Source: a bacterium
GTDB lineage: Bacteria; Patescibacteriota; Gracilibacteria; Absconditabacterales; Absconditicoccaceae
NCBI GenBank assembly: GCA_020629735.1
Contig: JAHDCT010000027.1
Location: forward strand, 2,922 to 10,579
Length of the DNA stretch: 7,658 bases
Reading direction: 5' to 3'
Below are positions 6,718 to 7,658 of the stretch, in pieces. The notes beneath the pieces were generated by a model, which saw nothing but the letters and a program-made list of their open reading frames with translations, was not told the origin of the DNA and searched no databases. Position 1 is the stretch's first letter. Each line of letters begins with the position of its first letter. The position numbers and the translations under genes are program-made.

Positions 6718-7072
6718 TTTCTTTCACATAAAGACAAAATAAGAACATAAATAGCACCTAAATAGATGGGTGACATATATGTAGAGAAATTTTCGCTAAT
6801 GTCTAGATGAAATAAAATAAAATCTCAAAATTTGTTAGATTGTCTATATTAAACGATACTTGCGTTGAGTTACTTACTACCGTTAAGTTAAAATAGTTAC
6901 ACAATGAGCTGATTCATAAAAATATAGAAGTAAAGAAGAAAAAAGGCCTGTTTAAATATGGTGCTTTTTATTTTAAATTGCATACATACAGAAAAACACT
7001 ATCAAATTAAATAAACAATGAAGTAAGTAAAAAATAAATAATTTTGTAAAAATTTTATCCAAAACTCATGAC
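6718..7072. other. Divergent intergenic region between htpG and the trpR-like gene
   Basis: These 355 nt must hold the promoters of both flanking genes. No reading frame survives on either strand even with TGA open, because TAA and TAG are frequent. I see no consensus promoter and no CIRCE element (TTAGCACTC-N9-GAGTGCTAA). Possible signals are two similar 10-mers, GTTGAGTTAC (6864-6873) and GTTAAGTTAA (6882-6891), spaced 18 nt apart, and a weak bulged stem, A-run plus GC (6939-6947) with GCTTTTT (6963-6969), followed by ATTTT, which looks like a poor terminator or attenuator upstream of the trpR-like gene. None is strong. Confidence 0.6.
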
Positions 7073-7336
7073 ATGATTTTTCAAGAATCACGCAAATCGC
7101 TAGCAAACTTCTTCAACTCAGTAAAGAAAGAAGACATGGAGGATCTTCTTGAAGATTTACTCACACCTGCAGAAATAGTAGAGATCTCCGAGAGAATTAA
7201 CATATTCAATTCCTTACAACAGGGAAATACACAAAGAAAAATAGCTGCAGATCTTTGAATTTCAGTAACAACCGTAAGCAGGGGAGCAAGAGTATTAAAA
7301 TTCTGAAAATGATGTATCAATAAATATACAAAGTAA
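7073..7336 (+). CDS. TrpR/YerC-like small DNA-binding regulator
   Basis: 87 aa with three TGA glycines (residues 62, 78 and 80). The core L-T-P-A-E-I-V-E-I-S-E-R-I (30-42), Q-Q-G-N-T-Q-R-K-I-A-A-D-L-G-I-S (49-64) and T-T-V-S-R-G-A-R-V-L-K (66-76) matches the TrpR superfamily helix-turn-helix; E. coli TrpR has T-I-T-R-G-S-N-S-L-K at the same place. The G-K-G-C ending after the recognition helix resembles the YerC/YecD branch (Y-G-x-G). TrpR senses tryptophan, but YerC-type ligands are unknown and no trp genes lie here, so the regulated pathway cannot be named. ATG 7073 is the only ATG in this frame before the conserved region; ATG 7068 is out of frame. Standard-code calling cuts it at TGA 7256-7258, removing the recognition helix. 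No clear terminator follows. Confidence 0.85.
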
Positions 7337-7626
7337 AATTTGCATTTGAGATTCTAAAAACGATTTTCATCAAAAAACTAAGCAATAAACATTAAAATAA
7401 CTATGAATTATCATGCATTAATGCAAAAAATAATATTTTTTTGTTAATTAAAATAGTGGGTTTAGTTTTTAAAGTTATGACTAGCGATAAAAAATTCACC
7501 TTCTTTAATTAAGTAAATTATTAAGAAAAATAAAGCAGCTTATATAAAAAAGAAGAGAGCAATAAATAGTTTCTATTTTTATTTACATAACCTTAATTGC
7601 AGCAATTATAACAAAAACAAAAAAAA
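7337..7626. other. AT-rich non-coding stretch with two dyads
   Basis: This stretch is very AT-rich, with stops in every frame and no tRNA-like or rRNA-like sequence. It contains a perfect 12-nt palindrome, TGCATTAATGCA (7414-7425), directly followed by a weak A/T-only hairpin (A-run from 7425 into T-run to 7442). There are also two copies of TTAATTAA (7444-7451 and 7505-7512) and a 15-nt dyad (7594-7608). It is likely the upstream regulatory region of a gene to the right of the window. Confidence 0.6.
7594..7608. promoter_or_regulatory. 15-nt dyad, candidate operator
   Basis: TAATTGC-A-GCAATTA is a perfect inverted repeat with a single central base, ending 18 nt before the TTGACA at 7627. 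Its position suits an activator or repressor site for the rightward promoter. The neighbouring TrpR-like protein is a possible but unproven binder; the site has no CTAG core as in the E. coli trp operator. Confidence 0.4.
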
Positions 7627-7656
7627 TTGACAAAACACCTGTACAATAGATATAAT
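7627..7656 (+). promoter_or_regulatory. Consensus sigma-70 promoter leaving the window
   Basis: TTGACA (7627-7632) and TATAAT (7651-7656) are both perfect, with an 18-nt spacer. It should drive a gene or RNA just right of the window. It is by far the best promoter match seen here, so a strongly expressed transcript (for example a stable RNA) is plausible but cannot be seen. Confidence 0.8.
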
Positions 7657-7658
7657 AT

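Noticed and set aside
6718..7072. CIRCE or HrcA operator upstream of htpG
   Set aside because: No TTAGCACTC/GAGTGCTAA arms are present; only weak direct repeats were found.
601..7336. Mycoplasma-type code (TGA=Trp)
   Set aside because: TGA falls at conserved glycines in GreA, FKBP and HtpG, while TGG is used at conserved Trp positions.

Overview
This window reads correctly only with a non-standard genetic code. In every recognisable gene, in-frame TGA falls where the protein family has glycine (for example GreA E-G-F and S-Q-G-D, all three glycines of the HtpG GQFGIGF loop, and FKBP M-G-M-K-V-G). TAA is the only stop codon used, and TGG still encodes Trp (BshC residue 133). UGA=Gly is known from Gracilibacteria and Absconditabacteria (SR1) of the Patescibacteria/CPR. 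Three CGA codons in bshC sit at positions where I expect Trp or another aromatic residue, and a CGA and a CGG in the membrane gene 1990-2370 sit in hydrophobic segments. That suits the Absconditabacterales code (UGA=Gly, CGA/CGG=Trp). My best placement is an Absconditabacteria-type CPR bacterium. Family-level alignment here is from memory.

Layout, left to right: (1) an 8-bp tandem repeat touching the left edge; (2) a short HPF/RaiA-type ribosome hibernation factor (166-492); (3) a folded inverted-repeat element (508-581); (4) greA (601-1068); (5) a secreted SlyD-like FKBP lipoprotein (1095-1838) ending at a strong terminator (1880-1911); (6) a tightly packed set of four genes at 1990-4780: a YvlD/phage-holin-4_2-like membrane protein, a 78-aa two-helix membrane protein, an HTH protein with a C-terminal membrane anchor, and bshC (bacillithiol cysteine-adding enzyme); (7) a terminator (4781-4809) shared with the convergent htpG on the minus strand (4822-6717); (8) a 355-nt divergent intergenic region; (9) a TrpR/YerC-like small regulator (7073-7336); (10) an AT-rich non-coding tail with two dyads, ending in a consensus TTGACA-N18-TATAAT promoter that points out of the window.

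Themes: the left half holds growth-state and stress housekeeping genes (ribosome hibernation, transcript cleavage, extracytoplasmic folding), and htpG adds chaperone function. The 1990-4780 cluster is the most unusual part. A bacillithiol enzyme is co-arranged with a membrane-anchored DNA-binding protein and two small membrane proteins, a layout that could be a membrane/redox-sensing module; this last point is inference. No gene start shows a convincing Shine-Dalgarno sequence. Standard-code gene calling would break all nine genes into fragments.
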